A stretch of 64,000 nt of DNA from Diploptera punctata (Eukaryota; Arthropoda; Insecta; Blattodea; Blaberidae), in NCBI GenBank assembly GCA_030220185.1, contig JASPKZ010008347.1:682001-746000 (forward strand), read 5' to 3'. How positions within the stretch are numbered: the stretch's first letter is position 1; every line of letters starts with the position of its first letter. Shown here one piece after another: positions 21,090 to 32,324 of the stretch. The position numbers and the translations under genes were made by a program. The notes under the pieces are model-generated. The model had not been told where the DNA came from, ran no database searches, and saw nothing but the letters and a program-made list of their open reading frames with translations.

Positions 21090-22395
21090 CCTAACTAACT
21101 AACTCACTGGCACTATCAAACCCATAGGCCCTTGGTCATGCAGACATAAGTTCTCCATACATCCTAACCTGAGCTTGTGTTCTCCAATCATCTCCTGTAT
21201 AATCTATTTCCCTCAAATCATGGTTAATGTTATTCTCCCACCTCATTCTTGGTCTACCAACTAGGCATTTTCCTTCTGGTTTTGCTATAAGAAGCTTCCA
21301 TGCCCTCTTTCATTCCCATTTGTGCCACATGTCCTGCCTATAGCAGTCTACAAAACTTTACCGTTATTATATCTGGTTTCCTACAAAAATCATGTAGCCC
21401 ACTGCATTCTTCTCCATTTGACTATCTGTTCATCTCTCTTTGGGCCAAAAATTTTCCTAAGAACTTAATTTTCAAATACTATCCTCCCTTAAAGTAATCA
21501 TTCATGTTTCACATTGATCCATATAATAGAAATGGGAAAATAACAGTTTTATATATTTTCAGTTTAATATTTTTTGAGAGAAGTTGGGACGACAAGAACT
21601 AAAATTCCTAATTAACTCACTGGCACTCTCGAACACATAGGTTCACGGCAGCGTGGACATAAGCTCTCCATACATCCCTATCCTGAGCTAATGTTTTCTA
21701 ATCATTCCCTAGGAACAATAATTACAAATAGGAATGAGGTATAGAAGAAAATGAAACATAGACTTAACTTTGGAAACACATGCAATTAAGCATTACAAGA
21801 ACTTTTGTCTCCCAACTTCTCTCAAAAATGTTAAACTAAGAATGATTACTATTCCAGTTATACTATATTGATGAGAAATAGTGTTTCTTACTTTAAGAGG
21901 AAGTATAGATTATTTGAGGATCGAGTGCTTAGGAAGCATTTTCGACCAAAGAGAGACAGACAGTGAATGCAGAAACTATATAATGTGATCTATATGATTT
22001 TCCTATATCTCTTTCTTTTAATCTCGTGGACACTCATCTTTGAATGTCCACATAAGCTGCATATTCAAATGCAGCCCCATTGCAACTTATAGTGTACGTA
22101 TGCAATGGATTCATGTCATCAGCTGCGGCTGGATACACGTAATGAAGAAGGATATTTATGGGAAACTAGATGTAATAAGAACAATTAAATCTCATACCCT
22201 GTGATGAGCAGGACATGTGGCACAAACAGGGAATGAAACAGGGACATTGAAAATTCTTTAGGAAAGATAGAAGGAAAGCACCCATGATTTGAGTGAGATA
22301 AATTATACAGTTAATGATTGGCAAACATTAGCTCAGGCTAGGGTGTATGGAAAGTTTATATCCATGCAGGCATGAATCTCTGGGTTTCATAATGC
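21090..22395. mobile_element. Inverted fragments of a LINE RT C-terminus
   Basis: Minus-strand pieces (21090-21600 and 21601-21716) and a plus-strand piece (21717-22395) come from the same family. Readable parts are the NACYYSVQKLLS-type connector, RLRVFEN-like residues, VLRKIFGPKRDE, IRTIKSHTL..AGHVAQTG and LAQARVYGKFI. The usual intact tail is RRLRWAGHVARM ... GRPRRRWEDNI ... WRAYVRAAMNLR. All pieces are frameshifted and the RT catalytic core is missing. A 100-bp unrelated block interrupts the plus copy near 22020-22140. Confidence 0.65.
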
Positions 22396-22919
22396 CAGGT
22401 AAAATTTAAGTTCTACTTCACAGAAATATTATATTATTACAATAAAAATGCAATGCACTTTATACAAAATTAACATTTAATTCAGTTCAATTCAATTTAT
22501 TCATCCAACTGATCATATAGCTACATGATATGGGACAAGTCAAATTTTTACAATAAAGTACAAATGAAACTTAATCAAAGGATTACATATATACAAAATG
22601 AACATTCAACAAAGTAAACATTTAATTTTAAGATAAAATAATTTTAACACTCTTTAAATTAATTCTATAAGTCATAGTGTATTTATTGTTCGTAATAACC
22701 ACTTCATAAATTTATCAACAATCGAATATATTGGAACTGCTGGCAAATATGCAATATGACTCTCCCCAGCCTCTTACAAATCAAGGATTCCAGGGAGACA
22801 CTTTAGTTATCTTGTCTAATTGGAAGTATTTTTGAACAAGAAGAAAGATTTTTTGCAGTGAATATTCATGTAGAACCTAGGCTAAACAGATTTCAGTTTT
22901 TAAACTATTACAATCTGTT

Positions 22920-24900
22920 CTAATTTGTGTTATCCTGAATTTTAAGAATGAATTCTTCAAAACTATAAAAACAGTTTTCTATTAATATCTTATATAGGAG
23001 CTTGTTAAATTTTTCATATGCATAAATTTCCTTTAAGTAATTATGTAACCTATTATACATATGAATTGCAGTGGAAATGAAACTTTTTCTATATAATGTT
23101 GAGTTGAAAGTCTCAATAAAAATATCTGACTTATTTCTTGTATTATATGAATGTTTATCTGAGTTAAAATAAAAACTACTCAAATTGGATTTAACAAACT
23201 TTAAGGTTTCATAGATATATATACAAGGCAAAGGTAAGATATAGAGTTTTTTAAAGAATGGCCTGCAACTAGTGGATTGAGATACTTGTACAATGTTTCT
23301 AATAGCTTTCTTTTCAAGTTTAAAGATTTGGATTGCATGTGTTGAGGTACCCCAGAAGATTATGACAAGACAGAATGAAAATATGCTTAATACATTGTGC
23401 GAGTAATTTCTATAGATGACACTTGTATCATTATCCTCAGGGCAAAACATATTTTACTTAGTTTTTTCCCCACGTCTTCAACATGCGTTGACCATTTCAA
23501 ATGTTCATCCAGCCATATACCAAGAAATTTTGTTTTCTTGGAGTACTGAATAATTTTGTTGTGGTAACTCTAAGTTTCTATTTTGAGAATGATGGAAAGA
23601 AATAGCTACTGTTTTCTCTTTATTAATTAACAGTCTATTTGCTTCAAACCATCCTATTAAATCATTAATTGTTTCACTTATTTGCAACTGTAAACCAATA
23701 TTATCTTTCTCTGATAAAAAAACACTAGTATCATCCGCAAAGAAAGTTAGTTTCCCATGGCTGACATGTGACTCTAAATCATTAATAAATAATAAAAATA
23801 GGACTGGTCCAAGAACTGAGCCTTGTGGTACACCATATTTATATGTTTCTTCTCTGACAGGAAGTTAATTATTTCTCAGTTTTCTTCAGAAGTAATTTCT
23901 ACCATTTGTTCTCGGTTTTTAAGATAAGAATTAAACCAATTGTATGCTACCCCTTGTATTCCAATTATTCTTAGTTTTTCTAACAATATATTGTGATCCA
24001 CTAAATCAAATTCTTTTGATAGGTCCAAAAAAAGGCCTATTCCAATTTCTTTCTTGTCAACAGATTCATATACTTGTCTTATAAAATCAATAACAGCTGT
24101 TTTAGTTGACCTATCCTTAACAAAGCCAAGCCGACTTTCCCCTATTACATTATATTTAGTTATAAATTACATAAGTCTCTTGTGTACAACGTTTTCAAAT
24201 ATCTTAGAGTATACAGAAAGTAATGAAACAGGTCTATGCTTTTGAACTTCAGAATGTGATCCTTTTTTATACAAAGGTTTTACTTTTGCTAGCTTAAGCA
24301 AGCCAGGAAAACATCCAGTTGACAGTGATAAGTTTACTATGAAGGTTATCGGATTAACAATTTTAAAACAACATTTTTTTTATAACATAATCTGGAATAC
24401 CATCAATACCTGCTGATTTCTTATTTTGAAAACTCTTGATAATTTCTGTAACTTCTATTTCATTAGTTGGACTTAAAAATATACTGTTACAGCTATTTGT
24501 GGGTCTAATTAAGATTCCATTTGTATTTAATTGGTTAGTGACTTGAAGTGTATTTGCAATGTTTGTATAATGATCATTAAAAATATTTGCTATTTCTTTT
24601 GCCTCACAAATTTCCCCATCACCACTTCTTAGTCTAATATTTTTTATTTCTTTATTATTTGTCCCTATTTCATCTTTAATTACCTTCCATGTAGCTTTTG
24701 ATTTGTTCCCCGAAGAAGAATTTATATATTTTTCATTGTACAGTTTTTTTGCTTCTCTGATTACCTTATTATAAATTTTCTTATAATGAAAATAATAATC
24801 CTTAAATGATTCTGAGAAGTTATCCTCTTTAAAAATTTTATTGAGAAATCTTTATCTTTTATCTGATTTCTTAATCCCTGAAATTACCCAATTGTTTGTA
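22920..24900 (-). pseudogene. LINE reverse transcriptase domain and C-terminus
   Basis: Conserved RT blocks readable on the minus strand: KPLYKKGSHSEVQKHRPVSL, LGFVKDRSTKTAVIDF, GLFLDLSKEFDLVDHNIL (first catalytic Asp), YGVPQGSVLGPVLF and LTFFADDTSVFLS (the FADD box, near 23731-23744). The last 176 codons (23450-22920) include KKLYILPLPCIYIYETL and YNTRNKSD, a tail shared with the LINE at 29945-31204. A stop near 23870 and shifts near 23690 and 23480 break it. Confidence 0.85.
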
Positions 24901-25071
24901 CATTGTTTGAACTTAACTGTGGTTTCTGGTAGGGCTATGTTGTAATAGTAGTTGAATGTGGTCATAAATTCATCAAATGCAGTATTTACTGATGCATGGT
25001 AAATATGGAATCCCAAGATTCTTTCTGCAGTAAATAATTTAAATATTGGACATTTTCTTCTTTAAAGGACC

Positions 25072-26144
25072 TTATTTTTTATACAATGTTAAATTACTTA
25101 ACCTACAATGTAAATTTAATTGCAATATTTGTGCAAAATGGTCAGAAGAACCTGTTGCCACTACTTTAAAGTTGTATTTCCACAAATGTTTGTTTAAAAT
25201 TATCTGATCTACTGGGGTTTGATTGGAGGCACCGATTCTTGTTGGGACATTTACTATTGCCTCCAAGCCGTATGTATTTAGCATTGACTGTAGATTATAA
25301 CTATTAGTATTATAGCTATTGTCTAAAAAATCAATGTTTAAATCCCCTACAATTATTATATTTTTATTTTTTATTTACAAGGCTATTGATTATTATTTCT
25401 AGATTTTTTCATAAGTATCTGTACTCCTCTATTTGGAGCGCTATAAATACATATAACAATAAGTTTTAATGAAGGAAGCTCAACCATGCTAGCTTCAAAA
25501 TGTTCTTCAATATTAAGATTTTCAAACATTAAGTAAGGCACTAATTCAAGATTTGATTTTACAAATATGCAGGATCCTCCATGCTTCTTGCTTTTTCTAC
25601 AAAATTTTGACACAAGTTTAAAATTATTTAGGGTATAATGATCCAGATCATCTTCATTTAGCCAATGCTCTGTAATACATAAAATATCAAAATCAAAAGA
25701 TACATCACTGATTAATGCTTCAAAATTTTGTTTTTTCTTTCCTAAACTTTGAACATTTTGATGAAATATTGAAAATTTTTTAGATCCATTATTTGTAGTA
25801 TGTATTAAACACCCACTTTTAAGTGAAATATCAGTACAAGCACTGTTATTTATAAATAAATCACTACTAAACTTTAATGGTGGTCTTCTAATTCTTGATG
25901 ATAGACAAATAGTCTGAAGCTCATCATCTTCCCTGTTATTAGGTTGGTCATCATCTCTGTTAACAATCTCGCTGTCAGGTACAACTTCTTCCTTGACACA
26001 ATCTTTGATGTTAAGCTTCTCATCTTCACTGTTGTTTAGCTGGCTTCTAAAATTTAAGGACTTGATACTGGAACTATTAACTACTACTTCCACCTGATTT
26101 GCTATCACCTTTTGTAATAATTTACCCATTAGTTTTTTCCCCAA
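25072..26144 (-). pseudogene. LINE APE-type endonuclease domain
   Basis: FSIFHQNVQSLGKKKQNFE opens the domain. DILCITEHWLNEDD carries the catalytic Glu, and GSCIFVKSNLEL and LIVICIYSAPNRG follow. A second frame (25284-25072) supplies VDQIILNKHLW and VVATGSSDHFAQ, the terminal SDH motif. An acidic N-terminal part (26144 to about 25830) probably belongs to the inter-ORF linker. The frame breaks near 25380. Confidence 0.85.
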
Positions 26145-26270
26145 GTTTATTTAAATGTAGGCCATGTCTAGTGAAGCAGTTTCTTTCAAGATTAACATCA
26201 ATAACTTTGGCAGTTTTGAAATTTTGCATTCTCTTTTTTAATTTAAAGTTAAATGATTTTACCTACTGGT

Positions 26271-26830
26271 TCACACACTTAGATCACATCTGTGTGTTGC
26301 ACTAACAAGGATAATGTTTGTCTTATAATAGTTCTGAACAAAACATGTCTGATTCCTTATTCCCTGGGCTGAACTGTTTTTACTGATATCATTTGTACCT
26401 CCCCACACTATCACAAAGTCGTTCATCCCTAATTTTTTTATTTCACTCGTTGCGGTATTAACTATATTGGTTGTATTAGCATTGGGTTTGACATAGCCCA
26501 CAATATTTATTCCAGGTATTTTGCTTATATGTGACATATTTTCTGCATGTCCCCTGGCGTGACTATCACCAATGATTACAATCTTATTGTTATATTTACA
26601 TTCTTTACACTTTTTCTGCACTTTATCTTCTTATGTGATTCCAGGTTATTATTTACAACGTTACTAATGGAGAAATGTTCTTCTTGCAGAACAGCAAAAT
26701 GATTTATCAGCACTGGGGTTTGCTGCGGCTCACGTTGGCTCAATAACAATTTATTGTTATTTTTACACTTGCTCTTGACTTGAGTCCATCGCTCACATTG
26801 TTCCTTTACTTTAGGCTTATATAAATTTGG
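26271..26830 (-). pseudogene. LINE ORF1 with SGNH/GDSL esterase-like domain
   Basis: KIVIIGDSHARGHAENM (block I with the GDS serine), GYVKPNANT and FVIVWGGTNDISKN (block with Gly and Asn) match the esterase domain found in ORF1 of CR1-type and related LINEs. Upstream, in another frame up to 26830, RWTQVKSKCKNNNK and PVLINHFAVLQEE form the usual lead-in. The final DxxH block is partly visible as SATHRCDLSV. One frameshift near 26615. Confidence 0.75.
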
Positions 26831-27128
26831 CCTACAACTGTTGGTGGGAGCTTCACCATGCTGTTAATATACTTATAATTGTGGTCAATGATAACATTTC
26901 CTCTTGAAGTTTGTTTCCTCTAGTTTCTAATTCCAAATACTTTTTACATTATATTATTATCATAAATTTCAGAGGTTATAGCAACACTATATGAGCCGGT
27001 CACCATCTTGGAATATTGTTGTACTTTTCTTATATTGTGAATTATTAGAACAAATTTACTAAAATGGTTATGACTTGAGATAAAGAATAATATGTGCAAC
27101 ACTGATGAATTTTTGTTTCATGTAACAG

Positions 27129-27253
27129 GGACTCTATAATTGTGCCAATAGTTAACTGTGGAACCAGCATATTTGCCGGCTTTGTCGTGTTCTCAATACT
27201 TGGATTCATGTCATATAAAACTGGTGTTCCTGTGTCCACTGTTGCAACTGGAG
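27129..27253 (+). CDS. SLC6 transporter, exon with TM7
   Basis: 125-bp exon between acceptor catgtaacag and donor gtgagt. The phase agrees with the previous exon (CT|G gives Leu). It encodes [17 protein letters not shown] and [19 protein letters not shown], then TVATGG. The N of VNCGTS and the S three residues later are the Na+ and Cl- ligands known in this family, and both are intact. It ends one base into the Gly of GPGLAF. The short extracellular loop 4 start is typical of amino-acid-type members. Confidence 0.93.
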
Positions 27254-27710
27254 GTGAGTTTTCTAAAAAAAAATAATATTATCCATGTTTAATAGAGCAG
27301 AAGATGTCCAACTCCAGTTATATTTGCAGATATTTTCATGTTACAACTTTGTAATATTACTTTTAATTTGTATAAATTTTGTTGTAGATCATCTTCATTT
27401 TCTACAAATACTGCCTGGCCATTTGTTGCATATAATAAATTAATTAAAATGTTTCCTTATTCTGATTCAAGGATAAATAAATTAAATGGTCTTGAACTGT
27501 GTATCTTGGCATTTTTTATTATTTTGCTAGAAAAATAATAACATTTGACTCCCTTTGCCTATAAAAACCTTAACTTGTGATGGTCTTCCCTAGAACACTA
27601 ATAATAATATGCTTACTATACAGAGAGTGGGAAAAATGTTTGTTATAAAATAAAATTTTAACAATCTATTAAAGTCATATCGTCGTAGTGACTGCAATAG
27701 GTCGTATACT
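27254..27710. other. Intron without a recognised feature
   Basis: AT-rich; nothing identified. Confidence 0.5.
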
Positions 27711-27713
27711 TAC

Positions 27714-27900
27714 TTACTCACTGGCACTATCGAACCCGTAGGTTCATGGCCGCGCGGACATAATCTCTCCATACATCCCTATCCTGAGCTAATGCTTTCC
27801 AATCATTCCCTGTATAATCTACTTCCCTCAAATCATAGTTAATGTTGTTCTCCCACCTCATTCTTGGTCTACCAACTGGGCGTTTTCCTTCTGGCAATAG
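27714..27900 (-). mobile_element. LINE RT C-terminal tail fragment
   Basis: The minus strand reads PEGKRPVGRPRMRWENNIN, then YDLREVDYTGNDWKALAQD and YVRAAMNLRV. This is the same family as 21090-22395 and 38306-38613. The extreme 5' truncation is typical of LINE copies. Confidence 0.8.
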
Positions 27901-28227
27901 GTCGTATGTCACCAAAAATCAGAATTGTGTTTTATTGCATGATTGTAACCAGCATTCACCTTTGCACAAGCTGCAAATGGTCCTATGTCATCCAGGAATA
28001 ATATATAATATTATAATATAGTTTAATAATCACCTTAAATATATCATTAATATTTGTAGAGATAATCGGTTTTTTTAGCATACTGAAAAGTTAAAAAAAA
28101 ATCACATACAACCTTTTGCAGTCACCACGACGATATGTAACAACAAATATATATATATTTTTTTAAATAACAATTTTAATGAGAAGTAATAGTATAAGGC
28201 ACATTATCAATATCACGTAATTAAATC
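27901..28227. other. Intron without a recognised feature
   Basis: AT-rich. No gene or repeat recognised. Confidence 0.45.
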
Positions 28228-28531
28228 GGAAATTTTTTACACCTCACCTCATAAAAATATATATTTCTCACCTGACTAGTTTAGAAGGCAATCGTCATAG
28301 TCTCCATCATCAGCTAAACTATGACTGTTCAAAAATACAAGTCCATGAATTTTGAAATTCCCTGTAAGCAAGATTTGATCTCAAAGTTCACGCCACGTGC
28401 TAGATGGAATGTTGTAATGACAACCTATTTCAACAGTTAGAGTTTAGCTGATGAAGGTGATTGCTTTTGTAACTAGTCAGGTGAGAAATAGGCCTACATA
28501 TTTTTATGAGATGAGGTGTAAAAAATTTTCC
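28228..28531. repeat. Inverted repeat with ~90-bp arms
   Basis: The left arm 28228-28322 (acacctcacctcataaaaat ... cacctgactagttt ... atcatcagctaaact) pairs with the right arm 28440-28531 (agtttagctgatga ... aactagtcaggtgagaaat ... atgaggtgtaaaaa), with indels. The spacer is about 117 bp. Arms end in tail-like sequences resembling those flanking the Penelope dimer (cacctcat ends), so this may be a collapsed inverted element pair. Confidence 0.75.
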
Positions 28532-28965
28532 AACTTAGTTATGTAATATTAAACAAATGGATAGTTCAGTGTATAAACAGACCAAGTCTAAAAACTGTGC
28601 TAACTTTATTTAATAAAATAATAATAATAAAGTCAAAATAATTCTAACTACATTTCACTGTGATAATAGTTACAGATTAAATCTAAAATGTAATTTCAGA
28701 GTTTTTAAATATTCCCTAGAATTAATTATGGATGAATTAGTTTTAATATAGGCTACTGTTTTCCCAAACAATGCTGGATTTGGTCTACTTATACTCTGAA
28801 CTATCCAAATAAGGAAACTGGTGCTCTTAGTATTAATTAAATTTCCACAATGAACTAAAAAAAAAACCCCAAGATCTTTGTCACATTAATTCTAACACCC
28901 ATAAAGAAAATCAACCATAGGTGATTATGGAAGTGAAGTTGTATATATATATATATGAATTTCAG
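28532..28965. other. Intron without a recognised feature
   Basis: AT-rich sequence running to the acceptor at 28965; nothing identified. Confidence 0.5.
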
Positions 28966-29078
28966 GACCAGGTCTGGCATTTGTAACGTATCCGGAAGCA
29001 ATCACACTTCTGCCTCTATCTCATCTGTGGTCATTTCTGTTCTTTATCATGTTGTACCTGCTTGGTATGGACAGTTTA
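28966..29078 (+). CDS. SLC6 transporter, exon with extracellular loop 4 and TM8 start
   Basis: 113-bp exon between acceptor gaatttcag and donor gtaagt. It encodes [19 protein letters not shown], then [19 protein letters not shown]. GPGLAFxxYPEA is an SLC6 signature, and the DS of GMDS forms part of the second Na+ site in solved members. The exon ends in phase 0. Confidence 0.94.
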
Positions 29079-29162
29079 GTAAGTTCACTTATACGACACT
29101 CAGTTAATCTCATTCCAAGAGTGATGATAACAATAATTAAATGTCTATTTTACTTTTTTCAG

Positions 29163-29291
29163 TTTGTACAGATAGAAGCATTGATAACCAGTGTGTCTGA
29201 TGCTTACACTACACTCAGGAAATACAAAGCTCTGCTCACTGGTGGGCTATGTTTTATTATGTTTCTGGGATCGCTGACTTGCCTTACAAAT
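29163..29291 (+). CDS. SLC6 transporter, exon with end of TM8 and TM9
   Basis: 129-bp exon after an 84-bp intron, the only short intron seen. It encodes [20 protein letters not shown], then [20 protein letters not shown] and LTN. FVxxEAxIT continues TM8, and TM9 follows. It begins and ends in phase 0; the donor is gtgagt. The TM8-TM9 loop ([11 protein letters not shown]) is short and lacks the usual run of Arg residues. Confidence 0.93.
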
Positions 29292-29680
29292 GTGAGTTCA
29301 ACAACATCCAGAATAACTCATCATCCTTCTTCTTCTTAGCTCTATAGTCTGTGGTAAACTCTGGCTTTCCTCACAACAGCCTTCTTCTACGCCTTAGATT
29401 TCATTTTGTATTTCTTTAATCCCAAACTTGTACGCCAATATTCTCGTACATTTCTCACTATTATAGCTGGATCTCAGTTTGGTAACTTTCCACTCAACTT
29501 GAGTATTCCTAATCAAATTACAGGAGTAACTCTTCTACAACTCCAATGGAGTGTGAAAAGGAGTTCAGTTTAAAAATTTGTAATGTTGGCAAGACATTTT
29601 TCAATGCTCCAAATGTCGTCCATCCATCTGTTCTTTAGTCATTGTCTCCATCTTCCTCAATTCTTAAATGAAATATCAAT
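29292..29680. other. Intron without a recognised feature
   Basis: Nothing identified. The stretch is less AT-rich than its surroundings but has no readable family. Confidence 0.45.
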
Positions 29681-29682
29681 TT

Positions 29683-29930
29683 TCAAGAGAAAAATTATAC
29701 GCTCAGACCGGGGTTTGAACCCGGGACCAAGTGCTCTACCGACTGAGCTACCTGAGCAAGTTCCGATCTAAACGCAAATTTTCCTCTATATACGTTGTAA
29801 TTCCCGCGCACCAAATGCTATGAAATCTTTGCTTCTATCTTTGCAAATGGCGGCTTCTCTATTAAGAAGACATATAAATGGGAATTACGTTACATTATAA
29901 ATGCCAGTACGGCTTCTTTCGATGTTTTTA
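29683..29930 (-). mobile_element. tRNA-headed SINE, family C (copy C1)
   Basis: The minus strand has ctcaggtagctcagtcggta and B box gggttcaaaccc, then tctcttgaaaa. The body (gcgggaattacaacgtata, gccgccatttgcaaagatag) is shared with 32958-34078, 37500-37790 and 39769-40401. About 17 bases covering the anticodon arm are deleted compared with the copy at 32325. Confidence 0.75.
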
Positions 29931-30062
29931 TTATTCATTTTGTTGGCTAAAGGAAAAGAAGTTCATATGGCATTTATATGACATATGGTATATATTATGG
30001 GGGTCATCACCAAAATCTACTCAAATACTCAAATTACAAAAAAAAAAAATTAAAATCATTAA

Positions 30063-30642
30063 GGGTGGTATCTATGAACGCATTAGACCGTAAAAGTCGT
30101 TCTCAGCTTGTACTCTGCTGAGAAAGTTGCATCCAAGACGTTTTTGCTTACTCAAAAATCTGTTCATGCGATAATAATTGTCGAAATTCCTAAGCTACCT
30201 GGCGAGATGACTTTGCAGAGAACGAATCGTGAGCAACCCGAAGGGAACCGATGGTAACCGATGTACTTTGAAACCTTGTTGCTTTATCCAAGATGTCGGT
30301 CCTTGAAGACTTCGATCATGTTTTTGGTATACGCGGAGAAAAGGAATTTGATAGAATCTACCAAAGAATTCAACTGGAAGAACAGGAGAATCGGCGTAAT
30401 ATCGCGCGACGCAGACGTCGTCGTATACGGTTTTATTTGCGGGACGCAAGCGTAAATGCGTTCCTCTAGCAGACGAAAATAACGGAAGTGGTTTTATCGC
30501 TGAGAATTCTGGGTAATTTCTTACCAATATTACGAAAAAAACTACTTTCATGCATGATCAGTCAGCGACTCGCTAATTCGAACTTTGCACGTGCTCACGG
30601 AAAACTCAGCTCACCAGAGACTAATGTATTTGCATGCGGCCC
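30063..30642 (+). mobile_element. Harbinger-like mini-element, copy A
   Basis: 580 bp, flanked by 3-bp TAA duplications (30060-30062 and 30643-30645). Ends are inverted: gggtggtatctatgaacg at the left; gggccgcatgcaaatac when the right end is complemented. TWA duplications and GGG-starting ends are typical of PIF/Harbinger elements. Related copies lie at 46383-46988 and 53196-63603 (split). It contains the small ORF at 30293-30469 and inserted into a LINE. Confidence 0.75.
30293..30469 (+). CDS. Small basic ORF of the Harbinger-like element (copy A)
   Basis: 58 codons: MSVLEDFDHVFGIRGEKEF, then DRIYQRIQLEEQENRRNIA, then seven Arg residues in eight positions with IRFYLRDASVNAFL. The C-terminal end is shortened because two bases (ta) are missing relative to 63251-63442, creating a stop. 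Differences from that copy are mostly conservative (V/I, F/Y, I/V, K/E). The Arg-rich block followed by RDxSxN resembles the N-terminal region of Harbinger transposases (RRRR ... RDR.NP), so it may be a transposase remnant kept in an internally deleted element. No nuclease domain is present. Whether it is expressed is unknown. Confidence 0.5.
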   Translation: MSVLEDFDHVFGIRGEKEFDRIYQRIQLEEQENRRNIARRRRRRIRFYLRDASVNAFL

Positions 30643-31204
30643 TAAGAAAGCACCAGTCCGAACAGAAAGTAAGAAACTCTTCAAAGAACTCAAAATATTA
30701 CCTGTTCCTTGTATTTACATTTTAGAATCAGTTTGCTTTATTCATAAAAATTTTAAACTCTTCAAAATAAATTCAGATTTACATGAACATAACACTAGAA
30801 TATCTAACAATATACACGTAAATTGCCACAGGCTTACCAGAAGTATTAACAGCATGTCACATAGAAGTAGTAATCTATATAATCATCTCCCTTCCAATAT
30901 TAAACTTCTTACGGGCAGGCAATTTAAGCTTGTTTTGAAGAACATTTTATTGTCTTACATACCATCAAGTATGGGTGAATACCTAAATTTAAAATTGTAA
31001 GTAATATTTGATTGGAATTGTATCGCTATCCTTTCTCGTGAAAGTGCTGCCCCTTGATATTATGGTGTATTTTAATTGCAGCGTAAATTGGTTTTATTAT
31101 GTATTTATGTATGTACGTGTTATATTTTATATTGTTGTTTATAATCTGGACACGTCCTAAAGCATCTATGATGCTCTAATGGATGTTAAAATAAATAAAT
31201 AAAA

Positions 31205-32250
31205 ATATAGATCTGGAGAAGGCATATGACTCTGTACCCATCAACAAGCTTTGGGTGGCAATGGAGAAGTTTGGAATACCACAATCTTTTATACATTTTA
31301 TAAGAAGAATCTATGATTGTAAAGCAAGTATTAAGGTTGGAAATAGAGTATCCTCAGAATTTGATATAACAAAAGGATTAAGACAAGGATGTAGGATGTC
31401 ACCAACATTGTTCAAGATATACTTTGAAGGTGTATTAATGAAATGGAATAAGTAATGTAGGGGAATGGGAATCAACATTAATGATCGTTTACTGCACAAT
31501 TTCGCTGATGACCAGATTATAATAGGACAAGATAAAGGAGATATACAATATATATGAGTAGAAAGATGGTAGATGCATTTGAGGTAGGTGGACTGAAGAT
31601 AAATTATATCAAAACAGAATATATGGTAATCGGAGGAAATTCAGAAGGCCTACAAATAAATAATATGATAAATAAACGTGTTGAAGAATTTAAATATCTT
31701 GGATCTATAATAGATAAATCTGATACTTATGAAAAATATATTATTAACAGACTAAATTGTGCAAGGAAGGCGATTAGATCTTTTATGGAATAGAAATCTG
31801 ACGAGAAAAACAAAAAATGAGATTATACAGACAATAATAGAAAGTATACTTACATATGGATCAGAAAGCTGGACAATAAATGAAAGGATACAGAAAAGAA
31901 TCTTGGTGACAGAAATGAATGGATTACGGTGAAGTATGAGAATATCCAGGCTACAACATGTTCGAAATACATATATCAGACAAGAAATGGTTGCACAAGA
32001 AACTGTTATCGAAAGGATAACAAAGAGAGCTTTACAGTGGTATGGACATGTACAACGGATGTTGGAAGACCAGTTGCCTAAACATGTGTTAGATTGGATG
32101 GTACCAGACAGAAGGAAAAGGGGGAGAAATAGAAGAACATGGTATGAGGGAATAAATGATGCCATGATAAAGAGGGGTATGGAAGTAGGACAATGGGAAG
32201 ATAGGAATCTCTGGAAAGCAGGAATCAAGGGCGAACTGCTGTAAAGTGGA
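31205..32250 (+). pseudogene. LINE reverse transcriptase fragment, decayed
   Basis: DLEKAYDSVPINKLWVAMEK carries the first catalytic Asp region. GLRQGCRMSPTLFKIYFEG and NFADDQIIIGQDK (FADD near 31501-31515) follow, then GGLKINYIKTEYMVIGG, VEEFKYLGSIIDKS, LTYGSESWTIN, ALQWYGHVQRM and RRKRGRNRRTWYEG. The endonuclease is absent (5'-truncated). At least three frame breaks (31455, 31556, 31793) inactivate it. It is a different lineage from the CR1-like copy at 22.5-26.9 kb. Confidence 0.85.
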
Positions 32251-32324
32251 AAGTCTGTATTCAGTACTAAGTATTAAGCAAGTATTATTCATTTCATACT
32301 TCTCAATGATGGATAAATCATATT

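Larger units (their letters stand above)
22478..26880 (-). mobile_element. Nearly full-length decayed LINE (CR1/jockey-like) with esterase ORF1
   Basis: About 4.4 kb on the minus strand, with modules in the usual order. An ORF1-type region with an SGNH/GDSL hydrolase (26830-26271) is followed by an APE-like endonuclease (26144-25072), a reverse transcriptase (about 24900-23500) and a C-terminal domain (23450-22920). The 3' end has tandem ttgaa/aattc repeats (22478-22500). All modules carry frameshifts or stops, so it is inactive. It lies in the intron between transporter exons 2 and 3, antisense to the gene. No target duplication was found. Confidence 0.85.
29945..31204 (+). mobile_element. 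3' end of a LINE, interrupted by a Harbinger-like element
   Basis: ILWGSSPKSTQILKLQKKK before 30060 and RTESKKLFKELKILPVPCIY after 30645 are neighbouring parts of one ORF2 C-terminus, the same family as 22920-23450. The frame continues (KINSDLHEHNTRISNN ... YNHLPSNIKLLTG) to a stop near 31000. A 3' UTR follows and a taaataaataaa tail ends at about 31204. The block between is the mini-element at 30063-30642. Confidence 0.8.

Noticed and set aside
28228..28531. Hammerhead ribozyme in the Penelope-like tails, suggested by ctgatga motifs
   Set aside because: A GAAA follows at a distance, but I could not form stem II or a proper cleavage context.
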